A stretch of DNA of 30,064 bases from Chara braunii (lineage: Eukaryota; Streptophyta; Charophyceae; Charales; Characeae). The notes under the pieces were generated by a model, which saw only the letters and a list, made by a program, of their open reading frames with translations, searched no databases and was not told where the DNA came from. A program made the position numbers and the translations under genes. The stretch spans positions 43,259 through 73,322 of the forward strand of contig BFEA01000553.1 of the NCBI GenBank assembly GCA_003427395.1, read 5' to 3'. Shown here piece after piece: positions 29,091-30,064 of this stretch (position 1 is the stretch's first letter; every line of letters begins with the position of its first letter).

Positions 29091-29496
29091 TAGGCCGCTG
29101 GATAAATTCCGATCTTTGGACATGACAGGAGGCAACTCTTCCGTTACAAAAATAGCACACAGCGACCTGGCCCTACTGCCTTTATTTTTGTGTGAAAAAC
29201 ATTGAAAACCTAAGAAAAAAAAAAACAAAACTTAAAAACCTGTTCTGTGCCTATTGGAAACGGCCCAGGCATGTCAGATGAAAAGTGCAAGCTGGCCGGT
29301 GTCCTCGAAATCCGCCTGCAATCGAACGTAAATGCCTGGCAAGACGCGGGAAACAGCGGTACGCGCGGTTTCCCGCGAGTGCACCTGCGCGTCTGCCGGC
29401 GGGGTTTGCTATTCACCGAAAACGAACTTGTACCCGGAAACGCGGGCGAGTTCATCAATCAAGTCAAGGACAACCCTAGAGTCCTGTAGCCGCACT
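29091..29496 (+). CDS. Hypothetical GC-rich ORF (29247-29489)
   Basis: The ORF at 29247-29489 (80 codons, alternative start; an in-frame ATG at 29271) has a balanced, protein-like composition, and the DNA is more GC-rich and CpG-rich than its surroundings. I do not recognise a family. Two other frames are also open over part of it, which weakens the case. A perfect 9-bp inverted repeat GCGGGAAAC / GTTTCCCGC lies inside (about 29347-29377). It could be an exon, since this end of the window has less repeat debris. Confidence 0.3.
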
Positions 29497-29627
29497 GCTC
29501 GACTCGGGGGCTAGGTCCCACTTACACGAATTAATTAAGAGATATTGACCGTAGTTAGCACAAATCAACGGTCAGAATCTCGTATATTCCGTGCAAGTGG
29601 GACCTTGCCCCGGGGCTCGACTCGGGG
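29497..29627. mobile_element. Short TIR element with flanking direct repeat
   Basis: GCTCGACTCGGGG occurs at 29497-29509 and again at 29615-29627. Between them lies a ~110-bp segment whose ends are inverted: GGGGCTAGGTCCCACTTACA on the left against GGGGCAAGGTCCCACTTGCA read from the right. The centre holds another inverted pair (TGACCGT / ACGGTCA). This is the structure of a small non-autonomous DNA transposon; part of the direct repeat is probably the target-site duplication, the exact length being blurred by the G run. Confidence 0.8.
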
Positions 29628-29954
29628 CTTCTCCCTCGCTGGGTCCGCGGGAAGCAAACGCGGCACGTCTCCACTCTGACCTGTGAATTAGGGAGAGCCA
29701 GGACTGGAGTGAATTAGGCAAGGCAGATACTTGCAGACTGCAGACTTGAGTGAGTGCAGACTTTAGCATCCGATCCAGCCAGCCGAGCTGTGGGAGTTTT
29801 CGCCGTGCTGGCTCGGCTCGCTCTCGTATCGTCTCCGCTGATGCCGCGTCCTCCCGGCGTCATTCTCCGCGGCTGAGGAAGCCAGTCGCGGCAGAAGTCA
29901 GGCGGTAGGGAAGCGCAGGGAATTGCCGAAAAAGTGTGACGATGAACTAGCAAG

Positions 29955-29989
<35 letters not shown>

Positions 29990-30064
29990 GGGGAAGAAGA
30001 TAGAGAGATTATGTCCGAGGTAACAGGGTGTACGTTGCGGTGATAGGTGGAAGGGGATCGGAAT
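29628..30064. other. Unassigned end of window with (GA)n tract
   Basis: A (GA)n microsatellite runs at about 29957-29987. The remainder is GC-rich (29640-29900) with two minus-strand ORFs (29572-29769 and 29714-29953) that lack recognisable motifs. No gene is supported. Confidence 0.5.

Overview
This window looks like nuclear DNA from a eukaryote with a large, transposon-rich genome. I find no intact host gene that I can name. Nearly everything supportable is mobile-element debris: LTRs, a decayed Ty3/gypsy integrase, fold-back repeats, small TIR elements, tRNA-like (SINE-type) pieces, minisatellites and simple repeats. There are two sequence uncertainties: a single N at 11454 and a 236-base N run at 14335-14570. 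Lineage clues conflict. The integrase at 4885-5930 has the VERGH-type core and following TTGYxxFxLWY region that I associate with fungal Ty3/gypsy elements. The primer-binding site at 17667-17684, however, is the complement of a plant-type tRNA-Asp 3' end. A basidiomycete-like fungus is my first guess and a plant or alga the alternative; the window alone does not settle it.

Layout. 1-265 is simple sequence. 700-1146 is a diverged LTR 3' half. 2198-2385 is a two-unit tandem repeat. 4885-5930 is a Ty3/gypsy integrase relic (zinc finger, catalytic core, GPY/F module) in one frame with four nonsense codons; it is followed by several tandem-repeat blocks up to 7790. 8016-8480 (minus) is a low-complexity Gly/Arg-rich ORF. 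10369-12184 (LTR A, minus) and 15849-17664 (LTR B, plus) are two LTRs of one family, both exactly 1816 bp, lying in inverted orientation. Between them are a 54-bp minisatellite (about 12661-13108), a cluster of short perfect hairpins (13404-14818), a 39-bp hairpin satellite ending in the N gap, and tRNA-like promoter boxes.

15208-20073 is a striking alternating-orientation array. A 540-bp repeat and an LTR fragment in one orientation meet LTR B plus its internal region in the other, and this is followed by a second fold-back with arms of about 270 bp. LTR B carries a clear primer-binding site and is therefore a 5' LTR. 18890-19290 holds degenerate tandem units.

20074-22980 is mostly unassigned. 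23173-25394 contains two related short ORFs about 950 bp apart and a downstream broken ORF with a basic tail; I do not recognise this family, and it is the best candidate for undescribed coding content. 26999-29090 holds several members of a TIR family with the tip (G)AGGGCAYRCTCACACTA, including a 466-bp and a 157-bp palindromic element and a tRNA-derived SINE abutting the latter. 29497-29627 is a short TIR element flanked by a direct repeat. The end of the window has a (GA)n tract.

All nonsense codons seen in the two degraded coding relics can be explained by C:G to T:A transitions, which fits cytosine deamination or repeat-induced point mutation. The recurring theme across unrelated repeat families is a high density of short perfect inverted repeats (arms 6-13 bp, loops 3-10 nt).
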